Positions 51,062 through 60,281 are shown, counted from the stretch's first letter. The stretch is 64,000 nucleotides of DNA from SHLQ01 sp964610745 (GCA_964610745.1 CAZSYL010000009.1:25881-89880); one strand, 5' to 3'. The notes: generated by a model not told the origin, from the letters alone. A program made the numbers and translations.

Positions 51062-52336
51062 TCCGGGCCCTTGAGTACGGGCGATGATCTCGATCAGTAC
51101 CGAGAGCGCGATCATCCCAAGGAATAGGAACAGCTCGAGCCGACCGACCTGGGAGAACAATACGAAGATCGCAACGAGGCACATCCCCGTTCCGACGATC
51201 GGAATGATCTTGCTCACTCCAATGGTGGCCGACAGACGTATGGACGCGACGTTTACCGCCGCGAACGTGAGCAAGAACCCGCCGCTGCCCATCGCGGCGA
51301 TGACCTCGATAGAGACGAGGTTCGCGAGCAAGGTGCCGGCAATGCAGACAAAGGCAAGGGCAGGTATTGGCTGTTCTTTGACCAGCTGGCCGAGTTCTTT
51401 GGGCATCTCACGTTCGCTGGCAAGCGCAAAGGTGATGCGGGCCGAGGAGAACAGGGTTGCGTTGATCGCCGACGACGTGGCGAGCAGCGCCGCGACCACG
51501 ATGACGGTGAATCCTGCGCTTCCGATCATCGATTCGGCAGCCTCGGCAAGAGCGAATTCGCCCGCACTTTCGATCGCCGCAGTCGATAGCGAACCAACGG
51601 CAACGATCGAGATCAGCACGTACAGAACGATCACGATCAAGACCGAACCATAGAAGGCTTGAGGCATGACCTTGGCTCGCTTTTCCTCGGCGACATCGCT
51701 CGACACATTGGCGATCATCTCGAACCCTTCGTAGTTCAGAAATATCACCATGGCGCCGGCGATCAAAGGGATTGGGCCCACCCACTCGCTGACCGCGAAG
51801 CGGTCAAAGTCCACGTCGCCGCCTGCGAAGCCAATGATGATGAAGAGGGCGAGAAGCAACAATTTGACGCTATTTGCCAGGTTGCCGTACTTGACGACCA
51901 GGCCCGTGCCGACGACGTTGACGAAGGCCAGGGCAAACACCACGCCGGTGATCAGTACGTGTCGTGACAGTTCCGAGTCGTTGAAGAAGCTGGCCCCGAA
52001 ACGTCCAAAGGCCGACGCATAGAATCCAATCATCACGACGTAGCTGAGGACGAGCAATACGTTGAGCACTCCGGTGAACGCCGTCGCTCCGTACGCTCGG
52101 TCGAGATAGGCAACCGTGCCTCCACGGTCGGGGTAGGCGACTGATAGCTTGCCGTAACAGTGCGCCGTCACTAGTGCAATGACGCCTCCGATCACAAAGG
52201 CGAGGGGAACTGCTCCCTGCGTGGTGCTCGCAGCCAGGCCCAGAATTGCGAAGATCCCTGCACCGACCATTCCACCGATGCCGATGGAGGCTGCCGAGAC
52301 CACACCGATCTCGGGAGCGTTCTTGTCATCTTCCAT
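51026..52336 (-). CDS. APC-superfamily amino acid permease
   Basis: Twelve-segment secondary transporter. N-terminal GIGGMVGAGIFAILGLAAS is the substrate-binding TM1 motif of the APC family, and LNYEGFEMIANVSSDVAEE is the TM6 region with the conserved Glu in the following loop. 436 aa. The C-terminal end overlaps the anti-sigma gene on the opposite strand. Substrate unknown. Confidence 0.9.
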   Translation of the reverse strand: MEDDKNAPEIGVVSAASIGIGGMVGAGIFAILGLAASTTQGAVPLAFVIGGVIALVTAHCYGKLSVAYPDRGGTVAYLDRAYGATAFTGVLNVLLVLSYVVMIGFYASAFGRFGASFFNDSELSRHVLITGVVFALAFVNVVGTGLVVKYGNLANSVKLLLLALFIIIGFAGGDVDFDRFAVSEWVGPIPLIAGAMVIFLNYEGFEMIANVSSDVAEEKRAKVMPQAFYGSVLIVIVLYVLISIVAVGSLSTAAIESAGEFALAEAAESMIGSAGFTVIVVAALLATSSAINATLFSSARITFALASEREMPKELGQLVKEQPIPALAFVCIAGTLLANLVSIEVIAAMGSGGFLLTFAAVNVASIRLSATIGVSKIIPIVGTGMCLVAIFVLFSQVGRLELFLFLGMIALSVLIEIIARTQGPGLTMRLPATDQS

Positions 52337-52408
52337 GCACGGATGGTAGGCCAGTTCGGCTCGCTTTGTAACAAAAGCAATGGGGAAGCAGCGGCCTGGG
52401 GAAAGAAC

Positions 52409-52792
52409 CTAGGTGAGCGGCCCGGCGGTGACTTCGGTGGCGATACCGCCGCGCACGTTCTGCGACAGGGTGACCTCAATATCGGAAACGGCGTCACCGA
52501 GCTGAGCGATGTGATCGGCGAGCTGACCAACGAGGTGCTCGGCAAAAATTCGTTGATCACGAAAGGTCGTGAGCCAAAGCTTCAGCGACTTCGACTCGAT
52601 TGCTGCTGTTATTGCTGTGTAACGGATTGTCGCCGCGTAGATGTCAGGTTGTATCCCCTCAACAGCAGGACAAAGCGCCTGAAGCTCGTCGGTGTGAAAG
52701 ACAACCCGTACCGGCCGGTCGACCGGAAAGGTGTCGAGACGGCCGTACTCTTCCTGGTCGACCTGGCGGCCAAGCATGAGTTCTTCAGACAT
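52409..52792 (-). CDS. QueF-like nitrile-oxidoreductase-family protein, active-site variant
   Basis: T-fold protein of the preQ0 reductase family. The catalytic Cys (C41 in ALCP) and Asp (D50 in IQPD) are present, though with two extra residues between them. The NADPH motif ESKSLKLWL (66-74) and RGGI (114-117) are conserved. The substrate-binding His-Glu pair of QueF reads A84-E85, so the His is lost. 127 aa against about 150-165 for short QueF. No other queuosine gene is nearby; last gene of an operon with SenB-like and cysteine-synthase-like proteins. It may act on a different substrate. Confidence 0.78.
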   Translation of the reverse strand: MSEELMLGRQVDQEEYGRLDTFPVDRPVRVVFHTDELQALCPAVEGIQPDIYAATIRYTAITAAIESKSLKLWLTTFRDQRIFAEHLVGQLADHIAQLGDAVSDIEVTLSQNVRGGIATEVTAGPLT

Positions 52793-52823
52793 GTGATAAA
52801 GGCTAACGGGTGGGTTCTTCGTC

Positions 52824-53585
52824 TCAGCCTGGTCGCACGAGTGCAAAGGCGACCGAATGTTGTTCGGGTTCCACGAGGGGAGTGACCAAGTCGTTGGCCA
52901 CCCAGGTCACATCGCCAAGTCCTGCATCTTCGAGTGAGCTCTCAAGCCAGGAGGTCGACAGGACAATCTTGTCGATCACCTCGTCATAGGAATGCCAGTC
53001 GTCACCATCCCGGAACGATCCCGAGGCTTCCAAACGTAGTACGTCATTCGTCAACCAGTGCCGGTGCCAGCGGGTACGAGCATCGGCGCTGTCCTGTATC
53101 ACGGTGAGCGTTTCGGTTCTTTCCAGTCCGAGGCGGGTGTTGATATCGAAAACAAAGAGCCCGTCGGGGGCGATAACGCGAGAAACCTCGTCCAGGGTCG
53201 ACTGAACCCGCTGGTGATCGGGGAGATGGTTCAAGACGTTGAACGTTGCGGTGACGAGATCGAACGGGCCGAGGAGCGGTAGGTGTGCTGCGTCTGCGCA
53301 TACTGCGACTCCTGGTTGTGCCGACCATCGCTGCGATCGTCGCTCGAGCATTGGTGCGGACAGGTCGACACCCACGGTTTCAAAGCCGCCGGCTCGAAAA
53401 ACGTCGAGGAGTTGGCCGGTGCCTGCGCCGATATCGAGCGTCCGATGCGTCCGAGGTGCCGGTCGTTCAAGCGAGCCGAAGACACGCATGATTCTTGGCG
53501 CAATCATGTTCGCGAATGAATCGGGACAGTCCTCTGCTGCGGCATAACGACGTGCGGCAGCGTCGTTGTAGGAACTGGAGGTCAT
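52824..53585 (-). CDS. Class I SAM-dependent methyltransferase
   Basis: Motif I is LDIGAGTGQLLDVF near residue 51, motif II ETVGVDLSAPMLERR, then FDLVTATFNVLNHLPD and VIAPDGLFVFDINTR. 253 aa from the ATG at 53585, which overlaps the stop of the SenB-like gene (ATGA). Third gene in the overlapped operon; probably methylates the pathway intermediate, at S, Se, O or N. Confidence 0.87.
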   Translation of the reverse strand: MTSSSYNDAAARRYAAAEDCPDSFANMIAPRIMRVFGSLERPAPRTHRTLDIGAGTGQLLDVFRAGGFETVGVDLSAPMLERRSQRWSAQPGVAVCADAAHLPLLGPFDLVTATFNVLNHLPDHQRVQSTLDEVSRVIAPDGLFVFDINTRLGLERTETLTVIQDSADARTRWHRHWLTNDVLRLEASGSFRDGDDWHSYDEVIDKIVLSTSWLESSLEDAGLGDVTWVANDLVTPLVEPEQHSVAFALVRPG

Positions 53586-54526
53586 TTGAGCAATCCCTCG
53601 AGAAGTTCTCGCCATCGAGCGGTCTCTTGCTTGATGGACAGTTCCGGTTGTAATAACCGGCTGCTCAGTGTGATTTGTTCAAGTGCTTCCGGGTTCGACG
53701 CGAGCGCGGCAAGTCGATCGGCGAGTTCGTAAGGGTCATCGGGGGTGAACAATCCCGGGTAGGACGTGCCGAGCACGCCCGCATTTCCGTCGATTGCGGT
53801 GGCCAGAATTGGCAGGCCAGCCATCACGGCCTCAGAGATCACATTGGCGCCACCCTCCACCTTTGACGTGTTGATGAGCAGATCTGCACCCGCGTATATC
53901 TCATCGAGTCTTGATCGGGAGACCTCGCGATGCCATTGGTATTGCTCACTTCGCTCCGAGGTGTCGCGAGCCCATTGCGCCCACGATTCGGAATGGGCAG
54001 CGCCGTAGTGGTCTACGACCACGTCACAGTTGGGGTCGAGGCGATCGAGCGCATCGGCGATGAGCTCTGGAGCTTTTTCGTCTCTCAGGTGGCCGACACA
54101 GATCGCGTGCAGAGGCGGGGAGGTGGAGCGGGTTGGTTCGGTCGAGAGCGCGAGCGCACCCTCCTTGATGCAGGTGAGCTTTGCCCGGTGCTTGGTAGGC
54201 AGGGAGCGGCCAACCAGATCGTTGAGTCCGACGATCACATCGGCCCGGTCGAGGGTGCAGGACACAGCATCGCGATCCTGGTCCCAAAACCGATAGATAT
54301 CTGTGCCCGTCAGCACGACGATGACAGTGGTTGTTTCGGGAAGCTCACCAACGACATGGCGAGTGCGGTATGCGTTCAACGCCACGACCAGCGGCGCGGT
54401 GGGAGTATCGGTGGTCGTCGCCACATGGCCCAGCTGCCCGAAGATCGAGCAGTATCGATTCGCGGTGACCGAGTTACCCGCCGACCCAATTCCGAGGTAC
54501 GGAACAACCACGTCGATCTCGGCCAT
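53582..54526 (-). CDS. SenB-like glycosyltransferase (TIGR04348-type selenosugar synthase family)
   Basis: GT-B-fold enzyme. Three stretches match what I know of the TIGR04348/SenB family: VVLTGTDIYR (70-79), VGHLRDEKAP (144-153) and VEGGANVISEAV with the following PIL-A-x5-GNAGVLG segment (223-253). SenB joins selenophosphate to a UDP-sugar to make a selenosugar in selenoneine biosynthesis. 314 aa, right for the family. The start ATG shares a base with the upstream TGA. No SenA (EgtB-like) or SenC (SelD-like) gene is in the window, so the product may not be selenoneine. Confidence 0.75.
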   Translation of the reverse strand: MAEIDVVVPYLGIGSAGNSVTANRYCSIFGQLGHVATTTDTPTAPLVVALNAYRTRHVVGELPETTTVIVVLTGTDIYRFWDQDRDAVSCTLDRADVIVGLNDLVGRSLPTKHRAKLTCIKEGALALSTEPTRSTSPPLHAICVGHLRDEKAPELIADALDRLDPNCDVVVDHYGAAHSESWAQWARDTSERSEQYQWHREVSRSRLDEIYAGADLLINTSKVEGGANVISEAVMAGLPILATAIDGNAGVLGTSYPGLFTPDDPYELADRLAALASNPEALEQITLSSRLLQPELSIKQETARWRELLEGLLK

Positions 54527-55434
54527 CAGCGAGACCCGCGCGACAAGTAGCGCTCTGCGCCGTCGGGAAGCAGTGTTGCAACCATGGAACCCGCTGGCAA
54601 CGTCAACGCAACACGTCGAGCAGCGGCGAGGGCGAGCCCACTGCTCGGACCACACAAGATGCCCTGGCGGGCTGCCTGCCTAGCCGCCTCGAACGATTCC
54701 GAATCGGGAATGGAGAGAGTCTCATCGATGAGATCTAAAGCGATGTTCGGCGGGATAAGTCGTTCCGCCTGGCCGACAGCCTCCACCTCGTAGGGTTCAG
54801 GTTCGCTGAGTTCTCCGGTCCTGTGGGCGTGGGCATAGATCGAACCGATCGGGTCGGCCAGCACGATCCGGGTCGACATTCGGTGTGTTCGAAGCGCACG
54901 CGCGATTCCACTAATGGTGCCGCCCGTGCCGGCACCAGCGACGAACACATCCGGAGCGCGATCGAGCTGAGCGAGCAGTTCAGGTCCTGTCTCGAACTCG
55001 TGCACGCGTGGATTTGCCGGGTTGTCGTACTGATTGAGAAAGACGCCACCTCGCCGCCTCGCGAGATCGGCCCCGAACTGGAGATAGTGGTGGTCATCTT
55101 CGAGTTCGGCGGTATCGAGGACATGGACGATGGCTCCGAGAAGTTCGAGGAGGCGGATCTTCTCGTCGGTCACTCGAGGCGAGCAGATGACTTCGACCTG
55201 ATAGCCGCGCTCGGCTCCAAGGGCCGCGAGGGCGATTCCGGTGTTTCCTGAGCTCGCTTCAACAATGATTCCGCCTGGAGTCAGGCGTCCGTCGCGCTCG
55301 GCAGCGTCGACCATGGATCGAGCAGTACGGTCCTTCACGCTTCCCGTGGGACCTCGTGACTCCAACTTTGCGTAGACTTCGACTCCGCTGACGCCGACGT
55401 CGACTAACCGGACAGGAGTCGACGCTGCATTCAT
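54526..55434 (-). CDS. Cysteine-synthase-family PLP enzyme
   Basis: Fold-type II PLP enzyme. The PLP Lys is in GPTGSVKDRTA (near residue 34), substrate loop ASSGNTG, phosphate-binding GAGTGGTISG, and the C-terminal GPSSGLALAAA. Such enzymes add sulfide, selenide, thiosulfate or other nucleophiles to O-acetyl- or O-phosphoserine. ATG at 55434 with AGGGGTG upstream; 302 aa. First gene of the four-gene overlapped operon, 25 bp from the divergent GH3 gene. The housekeeping copy is probably elsewhere. Confidence 0.87.
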   Translation of the reverse strand: MNAASTPVRLVDVGVSGVEVYAKLESRGPTGSVKDRTARSMVDAAERDGRLTPGGIIVEASSGNTGIALAALGAERGYQVEVICSPRVTDEKIRLLELLGAIVHVLDTAELEDDHHYLQFGADLARRRGGVFLNQYDNPANPRVHEFETGPELLAQLDRAPDVFVAGAGTGGTISGIARALRTHRMSTRIVLADPIGSIYAHAHRTGELSEPEPYEVEAVGQAERLIPPNIALDLIDETLSIPDSESFEAARQAARQGILCGPSSGLALAAARRVALTLPAGSMVATLLPDGAERYLSRGSR

Positions 55435-55459
55435 ATTCACCCCTACAAGAAGCTCATCG

Positions 55460-56623
55460 ATGACTCGCCGTGACGACAGTCCTGAAACGCCGAAGCACCT
55501 TGCCTCAGCCACCATGGTGTTGCCAGTGTACGGAACGGAACTCTGCGGCGCCACTGACGAACAGGCGGCTGCGAATCGATCAATCTACGGCGTTGACACC
55601 GCCGCTGAGGTCATCTCCAGGTACCGTCCGGCCGGGTTGGTGCTCGTGGAAGGAATACCGTTCCACGACGGCTTTGAAGACCTCAAACTCGGCATGCTCG
55701 ATACGTCGGAACGTTTGCGGTGCTTCATCGAGGAGGCACAAGAGCTCGCTAGTCACGAACAAATGGCGCCCCTTCTCATCGTGGCGGATCAGGAAGGGGG
55801 AGTGGGGAGTCGTCTTCCGAGTGTTGCGCTCCCGGCGCCAGCGATTATTGGACGGACGGCCAGTGCCGAGCTCGCTGAACGCGCCGGCGAACTCACGGGT
55901 CGGGCAGCGCTCGCACATGGAGTTGGCGTTGTGCTGGGTCCTCTCGCCGATCTTGATCTCGGCAACGCAGCGATTGGTGATCGTGCCTTCTCGTCAGATC
56001 CCGCTGCCGCAGCGCTGCTGGTGACAGGCTGGGTGAAGGGAGTGCAAACAAACGGCGTGGTCGGCGTGGCGAAACACTGGCCAGGGCACGGTCGAGCAAG
56101 CGCCGATAGTCATGTCAGCACGCCCGCCCTCGATGTCGACGTCGAGCTTTGGCGTCGTGAGGAGCGACTTCCATTCAGCGCTGCAATCGAGGCTGGGATC
56201 GCGGGTGTCCTGATCGCTCACCTCACGGCGCCTGCCCTTGACCAGAGTGGAGCATTGGCGTCGCAGTCGCCAGCACTGATGACCAGGTTGCGCAACGGAC
56301 TCGGGTTCGAGGGCTTCACGATGAGTGATGCGCTGTGGATGCCGTCCGCCCGCAAAAGTGCACCGAATGACGCAGAGGTCGCCCTCGCATCGCTGAACGC
56401 GGGGGTTGATCTGTTGCTGGCCCCTCCTGATCCAGCGGGTACTGGCGAGCTTGCGGCTTCGGCTATCCCAGGACTGGTGGAACGGCTTGATAAAGCGGTC
56501 GGACGAATCGCCGTTCTGCGGTCAAATCATCCGGTCGTCGACCGAGCGATCGACGTAGCCGAGCTGAATGCGGAGATCCAAGAATTCAATGCGCATGTGC
56601 GAGAGGCGGCTACAGATCGTTGA
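55460..56623 (+). CDS. Glycoside hydrolase family 3 protein (NagZ-like beta-N-acetylhexosaminidase)
   Basis: Cytosolic retaining hydrolase. The GH3/NagZ motif KHWPGHGRASADSH contains the Asp-His catalytic dyad, and the nucleophile Asp is in FTMSDALWM. LLIVADQEGGVGSRLP is the N-terminal family element. 387 aa, single-domain. It is divergent from the SenB-like operon; NagZ releases GlcNAc, and SenB uses UDP-GlcNAc, so a metabolic tie is possible but unproven. The gene ends overlapping the VCBS gene by 14 bp. Confidence 0.88.
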   Translation: MTRRDDSPETPKHLASATMVLPVYGTELCGATDEQAAANRSIYGVDTAAEVISRYRPAGLVLVEGIPFHDGFEDLKLGMLDTSERLRCFIEEAQELASHEQMAPLLIVADQEGGVGSRLPSVALPAPAIIGRTASAELAERAGELTGRAALAHGVGVVLGPLADLDLGNAAIGDRAFSSDPAAAALLVTGWVKGVQTNGVVGVAKHWPGHGRASADSHVSTPALDVDVELWRREERLPFSAAIEAGIAGVLIAHLTAPALDQSGALASQSPALMTRLRNGLGFEGFTMSDALWMPSARKSAPNDAEVALASLNAGVDLLLAPPDPAGTGELAASAIPGLVERLDKAVGRIAVLRSNHPVVDRAIDVAELNAEIQEFNAHVREAATDR

Positions 56624-57959
56624 GGAAGATTCGCAGTGGTCCGCGCAGGTTGCCAATGACGAGGTCGTTGTAGCCGCTGCCGGTCAGGTCGACCGCGAGA
56701 GGTTTGTACCCAAAGTTGCGGTTCTCGACTCCAGCATCGTGCTCAGCCCGGACAAATTTGCCGTCGACTCCCTGCAGGAGGAACTTGCCCGGTGTCGGGA
56801 ACTTCTCGTGAAGGTGCATGGGATAGGCCAGATAGTTCTCGGTGATGACCATGTCCAAACGTCCGTTGTTGGTGAAGTCGGCAAAGATCGAACCCCACGC
56901 AAAGGCCTGGGTGACCGTTCCTGTTTCTTTGGTCGCATCGGTGAAGACGTAGTTGCCCTCGTTACGAAAAAAGCGTGAGGCCAGATCGCTCTTTTGGTCT
57001 TTGCGCAGGTCTCCCCGCGCCGCGCGTTCGGGGACCGACTTACCCGAATTTGCCAGGAAGAAGTCGGGGAGGCCGTTGCCGTTCGTGTCGCCGATGGCCA
57101 GGCCCATCCAGAAGCCGTACTCACCAGGGAGCTGCTTTTCGGTGAAGGTCCCGTCGCCGTTGTTGCCCCACATCCTTGGTCGGTCGGTGTTGAGCGCGAC
57201 GACGACGTCGGGGTAACCGTCTCCGGTGAAGTCGGTGAGGGCGGCGTCGAAGCAGTTCTGTCGCAGCGACAAGCCCGCTGCAGCGGTCGATTCGACAAAG
57301 GTGCCATCGCCCTGATTGACATAGAAGGCGTTGTCGACGCTCACCGTGGGATCGTTGTAGACGATCGGGGTCATGAACTTTGGTTTGATAAAGGTGCTGA
57401 CGTAGAGGTCGAGGTTTCCAGATTTTTGAGTGTCCGAAAGGGCAAGGCTGAGCGCCAGTGCGCGATCCGGTTCGGGAAGTTCGATGCCGAGCTTCTCTTC
57501 GGTGTAGCGGTCAGAACCGGGGGAGCGTGAGTACAGATAGATCCCGTCTTCCATGCCGATAAGAATTTCGTCTTCGCCATCGTTGTCGATGTCGCCGATG
57601 GCAATTCCGTAGGCCGCCTGGTCGATTGGACCCTGGAGACCGTAGTCACCAGCGATGTCCGTTGCCTTGCCGTCCTTTAGAACGATCAAGTGGTTGTGCT
57701 GCCCGAGCCCGCCGGTGACCAGGACACCAGGTGTACCGCTGCCAGTTACGTCGATGGCCTTTACGTCGAGCGCCGGGAAACTCTCGTGAATGTCTTCGAT
57801 TCTGTGAACAAAGAAGTTTGGTAGTTCGGTAAAGGTAGGTACGACGTTGCCTTCTTGCGCCGCGAATTCCCTTACAGCCTTTTCGCGGCGGTGCTTGCCT
57901 GGCGTTGGGATGTGTGACCCGCGCGAGGTTTCGCCGTCGTTGGTTTCTCCGCTCTTCAT
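56610..57959 (-). CDS. FG-GAP/VCBS repeat protein, paralogue 2
   Basis: Predicted beta-propeller with repeated calcium-binding loops such as GDIDNDGEDEILIG, DFTGDGYPDVVVAL and GDTNGNGLPDFFLAN. 449 aa. It is a close paralogue of the preceding gene over its full length. No signal peptide is visible, odd for a family that is usually exported. Start: the ATG shares a base with the upstream TGA and has GGAG seven bases upstream. Confidence 0.87.
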   Translation of the reverse strand: MKSGETNDGETSRGSHIPTPGKHRREKAVREFAAQEGNVVPTFTELPNFFVHRIEDIHESFPALDVKAIDVTGSGTPGVLVTGGLGQHNHLIVLKDGKATDIAGDYGLQGPIDQAAYGIAIGDIDNDGEDEILIGMEDGIYLYSRSPGSDRYTEEKLGIELPEPDRALALSLALSDTQKSGNLDLYVSTFIKPKFMTPIVYNDPTVSVDNAFYVNQGDGTFVESTAAAGLSLRQNCFDAALTDFTGDGYPDVVVALNTDRPRMWGNNGDGTFTEKQLPGEYGFWMGLAIGDTNGNGLPDFFLANSGKSVPERAARGDLRKDQKSDLASRFFRNEGNYVFTDATKETGTVTQAFAWGSIFADFTNNGRLDMVITENYLAYPMHLHEKFPTPGKFLLQGVDGKFVRAEHDAGVENRNFGYKPLAVDLTGSGYNDLVIGNLRGPLRIFLNDL

Positions 57960-59341
57960 CACACGTCTCCTCGTGTCGTTGCGTCATCAGTCTGGCCGAG
58001 ATCGTTTAGCAGCACCCGTAGCGGGCCACTCAAGTTTCCAATCACCAAGTCGTTGTACCCGTCACCGGTGAGGTCGACCGCAAGCGCTCGATAGCCATAG
58101 TTGTAGTTGGTCACTCCGGCGGCTTCTTCGGCTCGCACGAACTTCCCATCGACCCCTTGGAGAAACATCTTTCCCGGCGCGGCGAAGTGTTTGGCGAGGT
58201 TGAGTGGGTACCCAACGAAGTTCTCGGTGACCACCAGGTCCAAACGTCCGTTGTTAGTGAAGTCAGCAAAGATCGAACCCCAGGCAAATGCGTTTGTGAC
58301 CGTCCCAGTCTCGTGAGTGACGTCTTTGAAGATGTAGTCGCCCTCGTTGCGAAAGTGTGTGGAGGCCAAGTCGCTCTTCTGGTCGCGGTGCAGGTCGCCG
58401 CGCGCAATGACGGTCGGGACCGTCTTGCCCGAGTTCGCGAGGAAGAAGTCGGGGAGGCCGTTGCTATTTGAGTCGCCGACGGCGAGACCCATCCAGAAGC
58501 CGTACTCACCAGGGAGTCGTTTCTCAGTGAAGGTCCCGTCGCCGTTGTTGCCCCACATCCGCGGTCGGTCGGTGTTGAGCGCGACCACCAGGTCGGGGTA
58601 GCCATCCCCGGTGAAGTCAGTGAAGGACGCGTCGTAACAGTTGCTGTGCAGCATGAGACCGGACGCCTCGGTCGATTCGACGAAGGTTCCGTCACCCCGA
58701 TTGATGTAGAAGGCGTTGTCGACACTGACCTCGGGGTTGTTGTACCTGATCGGAGTCAGAAACTGCGGCTTGATGAAGGTCCCGACGTACAGGTCGAGGT
58801 TGCCCGACTTTCGAGTGTCTCCCAAGACCAGAGTCGTTGGGTTCGACCGGCCGGTGTCGGGCAACTCGATGTCGAGCTTCTCCTCGGAGTACCGATCGGT
58901 TCCCGCGGATCGCGAGTAGACGTATACCCCTGAATCAGTGCCGATAAGGATCTCATCTTCCCCGTCGTTATCGATGTCTCCGACCGCAATGCTATACGCC
59001 GCTTCATCGGCCCGTCCCCGCAGTCCATATTCCTCTGCAAGGTCCCGAACTCTGCCGTCCTCGACTGCGATGAGTGCGTTGTGTTGTCCTATGCCGCCGG
59101 TGATGAGCGCCTCCGATGGCGCAGCACGTCTCGCATTGGTGGCCTTAACGTCGAGAGCGTTAAATGCTTCCGGCCATTTTGCGAGCACGTGTTCGAAGTC
59201 GTTGGAAAGCTCGGTGAAGGTCGGCACGACGTTGCCCTTGTGTTTCGCAAAGGCTTTCACGGACTTTTCGCGAAGCCGCTTGCCCGGGGTCGGGATCGAT
59301 GCGGCCAGCGGCGGATCGTTGCGGCTGTGCGCGTGTTTCAT
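57959..59341 (-). CDS. FG-GAP/VCBS repeat protein, paralogue 1
   Basis: 460-residue beta-propeller-type protein with the same loops (GDIDNDGEDEILIG, DFTGDGYPDLVVAL, GDSNSNGLPDFFLAN) as its neighbour. Both share an N-terminal element IPTPGKxxREKxVxxFAxxxGNVVPTF. The start at 59341 is the ATG nearest to a ribosome site (AAGGAA); an upstream extension of 15 codons does not add a signal peptide. Function unknown; candidate roles are binding of carbohydrates, proteins or calcium. Confidence 0.87.
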   Translation of the reverse strand: MKHAHSRNDPPLAASIPTPGKRLREKSVKAFAKHKGNVVPTFTELSNDFEHVLAKWPEAFNALDVKATNARRAAPSEALITGGIGQHNALIAVEDGRVRDLAEEYGLRGRADEAAYSIAVGDIDNDGEDEILIGTDSGVYVYSRSAGTDRYSEEKLDIELPDTGRSNPTTLVLGDTRKSGNLDLYVGTFIKPQFLTPIRYNNPEVSVDNAFYINRGDGTFVESTEASGLMLHSNCYDASFTDFTGDGYPDLVVALNTDRPRMWGNNGDGTFTEKRLPGEYGFWMGLAVGDSNSNGLPDFFLANSGKTVPTVIARGDLHRDQKSDLASTHFRNEGDYIFKDVTHETGTVTNAFAWGSIFADFTNNGRLDLVVTENFVGYPLNLAKHFAAPGKMFLQGVDGKFVRAEEAAGVTNYNYGYRALAVDLTGDGYNDLVIGNLSGPLRVLLNDLGQTDDATTRGDV

Positions 59342-59555
59342 ACCGCTGCATTCCTTTCGAAAGATCGACGAGTTGTTTCCTAGCATGGACCGTCTCGGCC
59401 TACATACCCTAGGTTCAGGGTCTCATCCGAGGGCTACTTTTGTGCTGTCTGAAAGTGCGACATGCTCGAACTTGCATGGCACGAGCAGCCTGAGGAACAA
59501 ACACACGACGCCTGTGGGTTAGTCCCGCTGCGACACGGCGATATCCAGGAGAGCA

Positions 59556-60278
59556 ATGAAACCATTCAAGGAAGTTCCAGAAGGCCTCGTAACGACTCGG
59601 CTGGCCCTTCATCGTCTCGCCGCGTACGTGATCGCTCCAGCTCGACACCGTCAGACCGAACGATTCGGACTCCGGGCAACAGATGGAGGGTTTGGAACGC
59701 CAATCTTTGCGGAGCGGCGGATCCGGGTCGCTGGACTCGTCCTGTTCGATGAGGTCGGTGAAACGAAGCGAAGCGCGCCGATCACCACGCTGAACGCAGC
59801 AGCTGAGTTCCTTGGTGAGCCCGTCGACCCTGAAACCGCAGCGGAGCATGATTCCCCGCCGGTCGGCGACGTCGACGCTGACCTCGACATCGATGAGGCA
59901 TCGTCAACGTGGCTGGGGGACTGGTTCGCAATGGCCTTTGACGCGCTCAACATGGTTCGCGAAGACCCCGAGTCGGTCGATGGGTCCGAGCCGCAACTGT
60001 GGCCTGGCCACTTCGATCCCGCGATCGAGCTCGGCGATGAGAACCATCGCGGGAGCTACGGAGCGTCTCCGGGCGACGACTCCATCTCTGAGCCCTACAT
60101 TTACCTGAGCGCCTGGTGGCCCGATCGTCTCAACCTCGACACGAGCGATCCATTCTGGAACTCTTCGTCGTTCACTGGTGCGACATTGAAGGTCTCTGAT
60201 TTCCCTGACGGTGAGGATCCCGTCGAGGTCGCAGCGCAGTTCTGGCGTGACGCCCGCGACCGCGTCGAACAGGCGTAA
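59556..60278 (+). CDS. Conserved-looking hypothetical protein, 240 aa
   Basis: Soluble acidic protein; GGAGAG precedes the ATG. The C-terminal half (ISEPYIYLSAWWPDRLNLDTSDPFW and later VAAQFWRDARDRV, each part of a longer stretch) looks like a conserved alpha/beta region, but I do not recognise the family. The FNT channel gene begins 3 bp after its stop, so the two are cotranscribed. Confidence 0.7.
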   Translation: MKPFKEVPEGLVTTRLALHRLAAYVIAPARHRQTERFGLRATDGGFGTPIFAERRIRVAGLVLFDEVGETKRSAPITTLNAAAEFLGEPVDPETAAEHDSPPVGDVDADLDIDEASSTWLGDWFAMAFDALNMVREDPESVDGSEPQLWPGHFDPAIELGDENHRGSYGASPGDDSISEPYIYLSAWWPDRLNLDTSDPFWNSSSFTGATLKVSDFPDGEDPVEVAAQFWRDARDRVEQA

Positions 60279-60281
60279 GTC

